In this document: positions 40,869-51,495 of the stretch, in pieces
Layout: the number at the start of each line of letters is the position of its first letter
How positions within the stretch are numbered: position 1 is the first letter of the stretch
NCBI GenBank assembly: GCA_022494885.1
Contig: JAGVSM010001153.1
Location: forward strand, 58,863-122,862
From: Micrasema longulum
Lineage: Eukaryota; Arthropoda; Insecta; Trichoptera; Brachycentridae
DNA length: 64,000 bases
Direction: 5' to 3'
Position numbers and translations under genes: made by a program
The notes under the pieces: generated by a model
Told to the model about the DNA's origin: nothing
The model's database searches: none
Seen by the model: only the letters and a program-made list of their open reading frames with translations

Positions 40869-41896
40869 GTAAGTAGAACATAAGTCTTTAATTATTTGTT
40901 AAAATTATTTGTTCAAATTTAAAGGAGTTTCTTGCTGTCCATTCTTTATTATGTCGTCAGCATCGTAGCCTTTTTTATTTTGTGAATAATGCTCGAGTCG
41001 GCACTTTTCGTAGAAAGTTTGACCGCACAACAACACGGTAGACTGCAGTTTATCTCGGTTTTTCCAATTCTACATTCGTCACTTGCATTTGAGTTCATAT
41101 AAGGACTCCCTTGTGAACTGCCAATTTTGCTTCCAGTAGCAAAAATTTATTAAGCGAAGATGATTAAAGCGTATTAGACATATTTTGTGTTTAATTTAAG
41201 AGTGGTTTAAGGTATATTAAATAAATATTTTGGTTTATAAAATGGGGTGTCTATTTATGATTTGATTGAATTGTTGATCTGTGTTTATTTTGCGGGGTCA
41301 TAAAAATAGTAGCAAAGATAGAAGATGAAGATAAAAACAGTCTGCGGTCAAACGAACTACAGCAAACAAAAATCCTACCTTTGCGAAATCAGGAAAACGG
41401 GATCAGGAACAGAAATTCGGATGCTAAATTCTCCAAATCCTTCTTTCCGGGTAGCGCTTTGGGTTGTCGGTGATCACAGAACTTAACTTCGTCACTAAAT
41501 GATAGTAGAGATGAGTATATATCTATGAATGCGGCGGCGGTCAAAAGATGAAAAGGTGTGCGGATGCGGGCAGATGATTTAAAGGGCCAGCGGATGCGGA
41601 AGAATTATGAAAACGTGTGGTTGTGGGCAGACAATTATGTAAAGAGAAAAAAAAATGGGGATGATTCGCTTTTGGGATTCCCTTAATGCAATAGAATTTT
41701 TTTTATTAATTTTCCAGAAACTTTGCGTTGCTTTAATTTTTACCGCGTGTAAGAAAACGTTTTTCGTATCCTATTTCCCTTCCCACTGAACTTAATCATT
41801 GAGGTACTCATGCGGTGCTTATGCATCACCGGGTACAGATGATGATTTTTTGATTATATTTAAAGATGGTTGTAAAAACATTTTTTTTTTCTTCAG
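40869..41896 (+). other. Orco: Orco intron 3
   Basis: 1028 bp, GTAAGT...TTTTTCTTCAG. Contains a partial family E MITE near its 3' end. Confidence 0.9.
41690..41810. mobile_element. Family E MITE fragment in Orco intron 3
   Basis: ATTTTCCAGAAACTTTGCGTTG, TTAATTTTTACCGCGTGTAAG, AAACGTTTTTCGTATCCTATTTCCC and CTGAACTTAATCATTGAGG match the right half of 26270-26692. It ends about 85 bp before exon 4. Confidence 0.7.
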
Positions 41897-42057
41897 CTTG
41901 GACGACCATTACATTCTTCGGAGAATCTGTAAGTCTGGTAATTGACCATGCTACCAATGAAACGATTACACAAGAAGTTCCACGACTGCCGCTGAAGTCC
42001 TTTTATCCAATGAACACCTTCTCCGGGCCTCCATATATAATTGTTTTTGGATTTCAG
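41897..42057 (+). CDS. Orco: Orco coding exon 4 (residues 151-204)
   Basis: Encodes WTTITFFGESVSLVIDHATN then ETITQEVPRLPLKSFYPMNT and FSGPPYIIVFGFQ: the end of TM3, the long second extracellular loop and the start of TM4. Sequon N171-E-T173 sits at the conserved Orco glycosylation position. EVPRL-LKSFYP is the family signature of this loop. The exon ends in phase 0. The donor is GTAAAA, and a LINE tail begins about 10 bp beyond it. Confidence 0.96.
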
Positions 42058-42204
42058 GTAAAAACAACTATAATTTTATTTATTTATTTATTTATTCACA
42101 CTCTTTATCAAAATACAATTCCATGTTCACTTTGCCCAGCTAACAAGGGTACATACCCCGTTCCAAGCTAGGCAATTACATTTTAATATATCATAATAGT
42201 TAAC

Positions 42205-42711
42205 GAATAATGGAGTTCTGGTACCAACCCTAATGTATGGAAGCGAAGCATGGAGTTGGAAAAAAAGGGACGAAAGAAGACTGAATGCTGTTGAAATGCA
42301 ATCCCTCAGGCGAATGTGTGGAAAAACAATGTATGATAGGTGCCCTAATGTCGAAATTAGAGCAGAATGCAAGGCTGAGTTAAGCATTATCGACAAAATT
42401 AAGAAAGGTCTTTGCGATGGTTCGGTCATGTGGAGCGAATGAATGATGAAAGAACGGCTAAAAAGATTTATGATGCGAATGTGTCTGGTTGTAGAAGTCG
42501 AGGAAGGCCGAGAAAGACATGGCATGATCAAGTACAACAAATTCTTGAAAGTGGTCATGTGAAAAGTCAGAATAATCAACGTGCGTGCATGAGAAGATGT
42601 ATGAATGTGAAGGAAGTAAAGGAAGTGTGCCAGGACAGAGCGGTGTGGCGTTCTATCCTCTCTGCCTACCCCTCCGGGGAAATGGCGTGATGGTTAGTTA
42701 GTTAGTTAGTT
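42205..42711 (+). pseudogene. 5'-truncated LINE (MYGSEAW family) with 12-bp target duplication
   Basis: Flanked by ATAATAGTTAAC at 42193-42204 and 42712-42723. Encodes VPTLMYGSEAWSWKKRDERRL, NAVEMQSLRRMCGKTMYDRC, one frameshift near 42410, then RWFGHVERMNDERTAKKIYDA, SRGRPRKTWHDQVQQILESG and ACMRRCMNVKEV...SAYPSGEMA. This is the C-terminal part of a widespread insect LINE. The tail is GGTTAGTTAGTTAGTTAGTT. The clean duplication and near-open frame mark it as one of the younger insertions here. Confidence 0.88.
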
Positions 42712-42774
42712 ATAATAGTTAACAAATTAATATAGAGCACAGACAAACAAAATATAAACTTATTCGGATACACA

Positions 42775-42910
42775 TTTTGATTCATATACATACAGACATA
42801 CACATATATACACACATGTATATATAAATATACACATATATATACATGTACATACACACACACGTACATACACCCATGCGCATACACATACATACATTCA
42901 TAAAAACATA
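42775..42910. repeat. CATATA/CACA-rich microsatellite
   Basis: Alternating CATACA, CATATATA and CACACA phrases within a LINE 3' UTR. The tyrosine/valine/cysteine-rich - frame across it is a composition artefact. Confidence 0.85.
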
Positions 42911-43473
42911 GACAATTTATTTATGCGAAACTTCATGGTTGTCATCCATAAATATATATTTTTTAAATTATTCTTTATTTTTTATATTTTATTTTTGACA
43001 TCCAGTAAGGTTCTCCAATCCGTGGCATGCATCAACTTTTCTGACTCCCTACGACCAATGTCATGGAAGAGCGAGGTCAATACCTTCCGTAACTTGACAA
43101 CACTCCCGTCTTTCCACGATTCTGGCAAGTTATGGACCTTTTTGCCTACGTAATAGTGTTCTCTCGATGCCAGAACAGTGTTGACCCCTTCACTTAGTAT
43201 CAGATCTTTATTAGAGTATCTTGTATTATGGTTGTGGTTGACGCTTGGGTAAATGTCTCTATTTATGCGTGTAACCACTACCGTTCTCAATTTATACTGT
43301 TGAATAATATTCAGTACTCTGAATTCTTTGAAGAGCAAGTCACATGGATAACGAAATGTTTTTTTAAAAATGACTCGGATTAAAGATTTCTGTGCAATTG
43401 CTACAGGTTCAAGGGCGTTATTAATAATGATGTTTCTGTGTTAAAATGTATTTTTTCAATGGTCAATTTACAA

Positions 43474-43885
43474 ATAGCTGAATGCTGTCGATATGCAATC
43501 TCTCCGGCGAATGTATGGTTAAACTTTGTACGATAGATGCACAAATGTTGAGATCCGTACATTATGTAAGGCTAAGACAAGCATTATCGACAAAATCAAG
43601 AAAAAAGCTCTGCGCTGGTTTAGGCATGTAGAACAAATGGATAGCAAAAGAACGGCTAAAATGTTGGTGGATGCAGAAATAAAGGAAGACCAAAAAAGAC
43701 ATGACATGACTAAATCCAACAAATACTTGACGATGGACATGTCAAAAGTCGGAATAATCTATGCGCGCGTGCATGAGAAGATGTATGACTGTAGAGGGGG
43801 AGAGATCTGTATGCAAAGATAAAGTGAAGTGGCTTCTATCCTCTCTGCCTACCCTCATGAAGAAACGACGTGATAGTTTGTTGTT
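43474..43885 (+). pseudogene. LINE C-terminal fragment (MYGSEAW family)
   Basis: LNAVDMQSLRRMYG, a stop, TLYDRCTNVEIRTLCKAKTSI, IDKIKKKALRWFRHVEQMDSK, then ILSAYPHEETT. The tail is GTTTGTTGTTGTTG. Parallel to 42290-42690 but more decayed; the GRPRKTWHDQ segment is degraded to DQKRHDMTKS. Confidence 0.78.
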
Positions 43886-44831
43886 GTTGTAGATAAGGAA
43901 AAAACAATGTTAGATGGAGACTGACCCAACCAGAGAACACTACATATCGATATATTAAAGTGCCTATTCGGACCAATGCTCATCCTAATCTATACCAACG
44001 TACCCGTCCTTCCCATTTCCTAGCGCACTCCATGTAACAATAATTCTACGAGTACCGGAAAGAAACATTATTTTATCAGTACCGAGTGAAGTGCTTAACT
44101 AATCTTTCCTCGAGCGAGCTGTGCCTGCGTCTTTTTAGACCGCCAGCTCCATACAAGATAACTAGATTTCTGAAGGTATAAATCTTTTCATCAGCATCTT
44201 CACCGTTAGATTTTTCAAGTGCTGTGGGTGTTTTCTGCAAATTAAGAAATTCTTTTTTTGTGATCAACTATATTTTCAGAATGTGATTATTAAAGTTTTT
44301 TTCGTATGAAAGCGGCTTGGCTGTTTTTAGCAGAAAACAAATTTAACCGTACTGCACCCAATAACACAGATACCTAATTTTTTCTAAATTGTGGACTGGC
44401 TGCTTTCTGAGTTACTTTGTTCAATAGTTAATATCGTGAACCACCATCCCTTCCATAAACCCTTACACTCCCCTATCCAGTCGCTTCCATAATCCGCGTC
44501 CGGTGCGCATCTCCTTGTTGGTCAAATATGTTTTTAATCTCATTCAAAAGAAAAAAAAACGGTTTTCCAAAAAAATTCGTGTGTATATTTTCAAAGGCAC
44601 ATTTTTTAAAATGTTCTTCTAAAGTTTCACGGTATACATATAAAAACCAGTGTATTTTATATCGATTAACTGGATATAAATAAACATATTTGTACTTCTA
44701 CGAAATAAATTAATGAACAAAATAATTTAACGATACCGAAATCCAAAAAAAAACTTATATCGGAATAAAATGTCACCCTAAAATAATGTCACATTCTACC
44801 GAATGACCTAAATATATTATAATTGTACAAG

Positions 44832-45095
44832 AACAATATTTTGAGTTTATCCAAATTTTTGTAAACAAGGACTGGATTCAACTCCCTGGGGAGCTGTTTA
44901 TATTAACATATTACAACAGAGATGAAGAACTTACAAAGAAATATAGATGTTCAAATATTGGAAAAATGTTAAATGTTACACAGTGTGTAAAGTGGCCACT
45001 TAAACCAACCAATGTCAGGTGATAAGCCCTGTAGATGCCTGAACTTCTATAATGCCTTATCTCAAAAGTTCTTCATCTCTGTTGTAATCTGTTAA
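44832..45095. mobile_element. Family A foldback element, internally deleted, with 9-bp (up to 13) target duplication
   Basis: AACAATATTTTGAG at 44832 to CTGTTGTAATCTGTTAA at 45095 (264 bp). Flanked by TTGTACAAG at 44823-44831 and 45096-45104. The direct repeat can be extended to 13 bp if bases shared with the element ends are counted. The halves join at about 44940 with most of the forward unit missing. Confidence 0.88.
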
Positions 45096-45829
45096 TTGTA
45101 CAAGAGAAATTCTGTTTTTTCAATCAGTTTTATTTTCATTGCTCCGTTTGTTTTGATTTTTTAAATACAAATACTTTATGTCTTAATCTTTTTATCTGTA
45201 CAATATTTTGTTGTGAGTATATCCTGACATTTCATACATTTTTATTGTATGATGTTGAGTGTCTCGGGTTTCAAATAATTTGTAATATCAAGAAACATGA
45301 TTCTTCCAAGTTTTTGCCTGGTGGAGTATGTTTGAAAGAAGTTGAAATGTTTAAAAGATACTCTTTCAAAGAAAACTGTTGAAGAATCGATCATAACTTT
45401 GGCGACTGTTTGTTTGACTTTAAAAACTTATATCGATTTTGAATTAAATGATAGAGGCTTCGAAGGAAAAACTGGTGTTCAGACATTTTTATTGAATAAG
45501 TATACAAATGTGGGAAACTTTTGAAGGATAATTATATAAACAATGCGTATTGTATTTTACATTTAAATTAAAATATTATAATATGTTAAGGGTGGGATAT
45601 TAGAAATATCACTCCGCGTCATTCCAATAGAAGCAATATTACTTGTTATTGAACTGTTATTTTTTTACGAATAGTAAGTCAAATATTGGTAAATAAGGAT
45701 AAGATAATAGTGATTTATATCTAGAAAATAACATTTTAAAATCCCATTAGAAATAAATGTAGGAACTAACACATAATTATGCTAAAACGCCTTTTTTGTC
45801 ATGCTCCGTACTCTAATAATAATAATAAA

Positions 45830-46800
45830 ATTTGGATAATTTATATTGTGCTATTTTTGTGAAAATCACCTCAAGAGTATAGTAAATAAATATTCCAACA
45901 CGTCTTGCAGCTACAGAGCGCATGGACAATAAGAAATCTAGCCCCTATTTACATTTTTAAAAAATAAAAAATAATTTGACAAAGAAGTTTAGACAACAAT
46001 ATTTTGAGTTTGTCCAAATTTTTGTAGACAAGGACTGGATTCAACTCCCAGGGGAGCTGTTTATATTAACATATTACAACAGAGATGAAGAACATTTAAG
46101 ATAAGGTAATATAGAAGTCCAGGCATCTACAGGGCTTATGACCTGTCAATGGCTGGTTTAAGAGGCCACTTTACACACTGTGTAACATTCACCATTCTGC
46201 CCATTGATATGATAAATTACCTGGTCCATGAAGAAGTAAAGAAATTGAAAAAAATATATTTTCAGGCGTTGCCTAGTATGTAGGTGAAATAATTCAATTA
46301 GACGAATCTCACCCGCATAAATAAAGGTTATAGCTCCTTAACTTCACAAAAATCAACAGATGAAAGAATTGAAGGAATATAGATGTTCAAATATGGGCAG
46401 AATAGTGAATGTTACACAGTGTGTAAAGTGGCCTCTTAAACCAGCCATTGACTGGTCATAAGCCCTGTAGATGCCTGGACTTATATATTACCTTCTCTTA
46501 AATGTTCTTCATCTCTGTTGTAATATGTTAATGAGGTTTAGAGTTTAAGTGATATTTTAAAAACGAAATAAAAGCAAATTTATTAGAAGTTATTTAAAAG
46601 TTAGATAGCAACAAGTCTTGCAGCTACTGAGTGCATGAACGGTTGAAATTCTAGACCCCATTTACTAAATTTTGATATTTGATAGTTGATAACATTTACA
46701 TCATTTGATAAAAATAATATGATAGCTAACATCACAAAAAGTCCTGCAGCTTCAAAACGCATCGAAAAATCGATCTCTGTTTATAAACCTAGGCATAATT
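45830..46800. mobile_element. Repeat G, split by family A
   Basis: 45835-45990 matches 18915-19067; 46532-46790 matches 19060-19285 (TTTAGAGTTTAAGTGATATTTT, AACAAGTCTTGCAGCTACTGAG, TTTACTAAATTTTGATATTTGATAG). The element between is family A. Confidence 0.75.
45995..46531. mobile_element. Family A foldback element nested in repeat G
   Basis: 537 bp from AACAATATTTTGAG to TAATATGTTAA. The flanks share GTTTAGA (AGTTTAGAC before, GGTTTAGAG after), a decayed target duplication. The forward unit reverses near 46205 (CATTGATATGATAAATTACC). Confidence 0.85.
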
Positions 46801-47269
46801 TTATACCATCTTTATGAGTAAGACCCTAAATACAATCAAACGACTTCAAATTAATTTATTTTAAATGTAATTCAATCAAACTTTGGGAATATTTTGCAAC
46901 GCTAGAGTAAAATGTAGTGTCTTCGAAGAAGTTTGAGCTGGACGCACGACAATATGAATTGTTAGCCTTAAAGATAATAAATATTTAAACGTTTTGGAGC
47001 TTGATTCTTGTTTATCATTGACAGTTGTGATCTCTGTCAACTTCGTTATTACGAACCAAGTACATTTCCTCTTGTATCGAAAAAGATAAATTTATCAAGC
47101 AAAACATCTTCCATAATGGAGAAAATTAAAAAACTCTTGAGCCCGAATTACAATATAAGATAACAGTTATCTTAAATTTTATCAATAATATTTTTTTTTT
47201 AAATGTGAAAAATAGAATATGCATACATTTTTGTTTCTAATTTATTACAGGTTTTAATTACAGGTTACC

Positions 47270-47420
47270 GACGAAGAAACTTTTTTTTTTGCAAACTAGA
47301 GAATTCGGCCCTTCGGGCGTTATGTAATTGGCACTCCTGGCCTTATTTTATCAGCCCCAACGGGCCTTATTTTTCGGCTCTTCGCGCTTCGGTTAATAAG
47401 GATCTCAGTCAATTAGAAGT
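47270..47420. repeat. Cluster of GC-rich short hairpins in Orco intron 4
   Basis: Three consecutive stem-loops in otherwise AT-rich DNA: CGGCCCTTCGGGCG (47327), GCCCCAACGGGC (47364) and CGGCTCTTCGCGCTTCGG (47387), each followed by a T-rich run. No coding sense and no other copy in the window. Possibly the end of an unidentified element. Confidence 0.5.
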
Positions 47421-47947
47421 ATCGTCCCTTTGAGCCTCACTTTTTTTCTGTTTTTCCGAGTGATTTAAGTAAAATAAAGAAAAACCTCTCATTCAAAATA
47501 ATTTTACAAAAAATACACAAAATTTACGGATATATTTCAAATCCTCGTTAAAATATTAAAGAGTAAGCGATTAAAATTAAAACTGAAAGGAATAAGTGAT
47601 TTAAAAAGACAACTGCTTTGGCAGACTGTTAAATACAATTTTAACAGACAAAAATGACCAAGATAATAAGGCTTAAATTTCTGTGCGCTAGTATAAGGAA
47701 CACACGCCATCAATCAATTCTAGATTATTCATATTATAGATATACATGTATTTTTTACAACGTAAAATTTGATTTTACTTTATAGACAGTCGAAAATAAA
47801 TCTATTGATTTCCAATTGTAATCAGGACATATTAGATTACAATCATCTTTATTTTGAAGTAAAAATTGGTGTACCAACATCAAAGCGGCTTAAAAAATCT
47901 TATAATTTTAAGCATTACCAAGTATTTCACTAAATATCTCTTTACAG

Positions 47948-48161
47948 TTGTATTGGCTGCTCTTTACCATGATGCACGCTAACCTTTTGGACGTCATGTT
48001 CTGCTCCTGGTTGATCTTCGCTTGCGAGCAGCTTCAGCACCTCAAGGCTATCATGAAGCCCTTGATGGAGCTGTCAGCCAGCCTGGATACCTATCGCCCG
48101 GACACCAGCGAGCTCTTTAGGCCACCCAGCGAGAAGTCGCACAAGGAACTCATCGCGCCGG
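47948..48161 (+). CDS. Orco: Orco coding exon 5 (residues 205-275, first base of 276)
   Basis: Encodes LYWLLFTMMHANLLDVMFCS, WLIFACEQLQHLKAIMKPLM, ELSASLDTYRPDTSELFRPP and SEKSHKELIAPG: TM4 and the start of the long second intracellular loop. FACEQLQHLK-IMKPLMELSA is invariant in Orco. The exon is GC-rich relative to all flanking DNA (codon third positions mostly G/C), a strong coding signature. Acceptor TTTACAG, donor GTAAGT. Confidence 0.97.
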
Positions 48162-48409
48162 GTAAGTTGATTAATTTAATGTTTGCGTATTTTAAAAATA
48201 TTATTTAACGCTCTTTATACTTAAAATTAAGCTATAACATGTATAGGAAAAAATACCCATAAAGACTTCAGCGTCTGAGTGTGGGCCATTCCTTTTTTAA
48301 TTATTGAAAAGTTTATAGCATATATATATGGCATGATATAAATATGAAATAAAAAGAAATGAAAAATATAAGAAAAACCAAATTAACATATGCTGATATT
48401 ACGAAAACA

Positions 48410-48580
48410 TAATTTATTTGCAGTATGCAATTTTTTTTTTTTTAAGAATTTGTCTATCTGTTTCTTCCCTGCTAATCCAAGACCTCAAATCTACTTTATA
48501 CTGTACCATATGTATTATGTGAGCGTGAGTGTTATATGTGTATGAGTGTGTGAGTGTTGTATGTATGTGACAATGTGTAG
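48410..48580. repeat. TG-rich microsatellite
   Basis: GTGTTATATGTGTATGAGTGTGTGAGTGTTGTATGTATGTG around 48525-48570, preceded by a poly-T run. Confidence 0.7.
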
Positions 48581-48669
48581 TGAAGATGAGTGGACTTATT
48601 GAACAATGATATTCAAAAATGATCTGTTTTTTTTTCAAATCTAAATGAGGAAACTTATCAACCGCTTTA

Positions 48670-48765
48670 TCGATTTATGTGAAAATTAAAGAACGCTACC
48701 ACAATTTTATTCCCATCTTCTTGTGAGTTATTTACAACTCGTTGAAAATGGCTCCCAAAATTAAA
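48670..48765. mobile_element. SINE S3 body fragment
   Basis: CTACCACAATTTTATTCCCATCTTCTTGTGAGTTATTTACAACTCGTTGAAAATGGC is the same-strand reverse of 17015-17075. Confidence 0.55.
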
Positions 48766-48879
48766 AAAAATATTTTTTTTTACTGCTTTTTGCCTAAGAC
48801 GGGAATTTTAGGCACCTTGAACCGGCAAATCTTTATTTTGAAATGGTTGCCTAAACTGTAACCATGTTTAATCACCCTT

Positions 48880-49205
48880 TTTCCTTAAATTTTTCCATCT
48901 GTTGACTTTTGTGAATTTGAAAAACTGAATCCTTTATTAATGCGGGTGACATTCATCTGACTGAATTATTTTACCCACATACTAAGCAATGCCCAAAATT
49001 TTTGTACCTCTTTCAATTTTCATACATTTTAACCAGCCAATGACAGGTTGTAATCCTTGTAAATGCTAAGTATTTCATAGTACCTTCTCTTAGATGTTTA
49101 AGAGGTCCAAGTTTTGAATCCTACCTATCCCAACTAGATTTACATTTCCTAATAGTGAGTTATTTACAACTAGTTAAAAATGTCCCCAAAATTTAAATAG
49201 GTTCG
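48880..49205. mobile_element. Degraded family A/B unit followed by S3 fragment
   Basis: CCATCTGTTGACTTTTGTGAA, TTATTAATGCGGGTGACATTC, ACTAAGCAATGCCC and AACCAGCCAATGACAGG are in unit order up to about 49112. 49145-49200 is S3-like (TAGTGAGTTATTTACAACTAG). Confidence 0.6.
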
Positions 49206-49784
49206 GTAAACGCAAATATGAATTAAAAATATATATATATTACATTCTTGGGGATTGAATTCTGTCGTTGTCTGCGAAAATGTAAAGAGACTAAAACTAT
49301 TGTTGGTAATTAGAAGGTATTGAATAAATAACGTATTTTTTTAAATACCTCCACTGAAAAGTCATATTAATTAGCTTTGTGTATCTTATAAATAAAACTT
49401 ATACGTTCTATGATCCTTCATGGTATTTTAATAAAATACTTGTCTTTCTTTAATTAAAAAATATTTCGCCGTATAAATAAATCCACTTGTTGAAATCGCT
49501 GCGTTCAAACGATTTATAGCCCCCGTATTAAAAATCGTGTTTAAATATGTACTTTGTATTACTATTAAATACATTTTGTTTTACATAAATTGAAATATAT
49601 CTAACTCATTACGTACACACCTTAATTTTTTTTAATGTATTTTTTTTAATTTATAAAAAAGATAAAAGAAAAATAGGTTTACTGCTCGTCCGCTCGTTAA
49701 ATCGACTTTCAGAGGGAACCTGATACGAATACGATGATTTATTACATCGATAAGGTTTAAATTACTTTTGGTATTGACATCCTA

Positions 49785-49895
49785 ATTCCCCTTTCGCATC
49801 TAATGGTGCATTAGGCACTGAACTGGTACACTAACTACATAGTATTTTGATATTTTCATTTGTTACATAAAGGCAGGATGCTAAGTCTTCCGTAT
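49785..49895 (-). mobile_element. SINE S1 3' fragment
   Basis: - strand CTTTATGTAACAAATG, AATATCAAAATACTATGTAG and CCAGTTCAGTGCCTAATGCACCATTAGATGCGAAAGG; the head is missing. Confidence 0.6.
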
Positions 49896-50519
49896 TTGTA
49901 ACTACCTCGAATTTTGAAATCTTAACCGTCAAACTTTACTCCGTGCTCATTGTCAAATAACAATTTATTTATTTCTTTTTCGTTATTTTAATTGGCTTCT
50001 GTAATAACAAGTAGATACCTCATAATTATTTAAAAATGTAATAAACCACAATAATCAAAAAGTGCTCGCTCGGACGTAATGTTTGTCTAAGTGTGTAGAT
50101 GTGTGTAATATTGTACAAGTGTTTTCTAAAGCCATCGATAAACTAACATCAACATTGTCAATGCATGCATGGTCAATAGTAAATATTCGTAATCGCTCCG
50201 GAGAATTTGTCTTCAACTATGCAGCAGTGGCGAGCGGTGATTTATTTTATAGGTAATCGACAAAAAATGATAATTAATTTGTACTTAAATATAAGTACAT
50301 AATATACAAGCAATATAATTTTAAATGATTATTTGTCTTGTAGTTCTGTGAAAATCAACTCAAACAACAATTATTATTTACTACGTGATATAGGTCGCTT
50401 TATTCTACACGATTTTAATACAATACTTGTTCAAAAGTTTATTAGAAAATACCACAATGACATTCAGTAGATATTAATATTATGATTGAAATGTAAACAC
50501 TGAGCACTAGCCAATTTTT

Positions 50520-50860
50520 TTAAAATGAGTGTGGAGGAGACGGTTAAATGATGAATTAGAGGCACTGTATGGCGAACCCAACATTGCACAATTCATTAAA
50601 ATAAGACGATTACAATAATTGGGCCATGTGCTCACAATGAATGAAAACCGTACCCCAGAAAATATTATTTATACCACCCCGGAAAGCAGACGAAGCAGAG
50701 GCAGACCAAAATTAAGATGGCTGGATAATGTGGAAAGTGACATTAGAGCAATTGGCTTGACAAACTGGAGAAGATCCGCGGGGTACAGGGACGAGTGGAG
50801 ACAAACTCTGGAGGAGGCCAGGACCCACAACGGGCTGTAGCGCCACTGATGATGACTTAT
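50520..50860 (+). pseudogene. LINE C-terminal fragment
   Basis: RRLNDELEALYGEPNIAQFI, a stop, LGHVLTMNENRTPENIIYTT, PESRRSRGRPKLRWLDNVES and DIRAIGLTNWRRSAGYRDEW then ARTHNGL and a stop. This is the RxGRPxxRWLDxVExDxxxxGxxxWRxxAxDRxxWR ending common in insect LINEs. The 3' end CGCCACTGATGATGAC recurs at 36760. One in-frame stop, so a fairly young relic. Confidence 0.8.
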
Positions 50861-50964
50861 AATAATACATAAACTAATATTGACAATGCACTTAATAGAT
50901 AAATTTTAATTTAAATCTACTCTAGTCCAGGATTCGGATATACTAAAAACATTATTGATTAAAC

Positions 50965-51310
50965 TAACTGGTACAAGAAGAAGCATAAAAATTGAAAAAA
51001 GAAATTCAGGCGTTGCCTAGTAGGTGAATTGATTCAGCCGGATGAATCTCACTCTCATGATAAAAGTTGTAGCTCTTTTGCTTCACAATACTCAACAGAT
51101 GGTACAGTTGAAGAAATGTGGATGTTTCATCATTTTGCTTATGTTTAAACATGCACATCTCCTCAATTCTTTCATCCGTTGAGTTTTGTGAAGTAAAAGC
51201 GTTAAAACCTTTATCGTGTGGGTGAGATTCATCCAGCTGAACCAATGCTCCAAGCAGGAAACGCTTGAAAACAGTTTTTCAATTTGTATACTTTTTCTGT
51301 CTAAATGACT
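50965..51310. mobile_element. Subfamily B foldback element
   Basis: Left arm: AATTCAGGCGTTGCCTAGTAGGTG ... GAAGAAATGTGGATG. Right arm is its complement: CACATCTCCTCAATTCTTTC ... CAAGCAGGAAACGCTTGAAAAC, with the turn near 51130. Each arm, read from the element end inwards, keeps an open frame with RCLVGE-like, PDESH and EEMWMF/EEMCMF. Confidence 0.75.
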
Positions 51311-51495
51311 TTCTGGCGAGGAAGTTCAGCCTGTATTTAAACATTTGTTTACTCATTACTAATGAACGGACCATTGCCCATTTATAAACCATATTAGATA
51401 TAAAGTTGAAAATTCAAATACAAAAAATCAAAATAACAACAAAAAAGGAAAATAGCCTAAATGTCATAGGTATTTGCTTCAATATACGTATAATA

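Larger units (their letters stand above)
42068..43440 (-). pseudogene. Jockey-like LINE C-terminus and 3' UTR, split by an RTE-like copy
   Basis: - strand 43434-42982 encodes NNALEPVAIAQKSLIRVIFKK, LLFKEFRVLNIIQQYKLRTVV, SVNHNHNTRYSNKDLILSEG, YYVGKKVHNLPES and RTLLDVKNKI: the C-terminal domain of a non-LTR ORF2, open over about 150 codons. The UTR (42980-42068) includes a CATATA/CA-rich microsatellite (42775-42910) and ends in a TTTA array read as the tail. Antisense to Orco. The tail lies next to the exon 4 donor. Confidence 0.8.
42058..47947 (+). other. Orco: Orco intron 4
   Basis: 5890 bp, GTAAAA...TTTACAG. Filled with LINE copies (42068-43440, 42205-42711, 43474-43885), family A (44832-45095, 45995-46531), repeat G and a GC-rich hairpin cluster (47320-47400). 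43885-44825, 45110-45830, 46800-47260 and 47420-47940 hold nothing I recognise; 45342-45524 has a 60-codon frame without motifs. Confidence 0.9.

Noticed and set aside
42702..42893. Frame rich in Y, V, C and H suggesting a small cysteine-rich protein
   Set aside because: It is the translation of a CATATA/CA microsatellite in a LINE 3' UTR.
45342..45524. 60-codon frame in Orco intron 4 as a nested gene
   Set aside because: Composition is plausible, but there is no motif, no start context and no repeat or homologue that I recognise.
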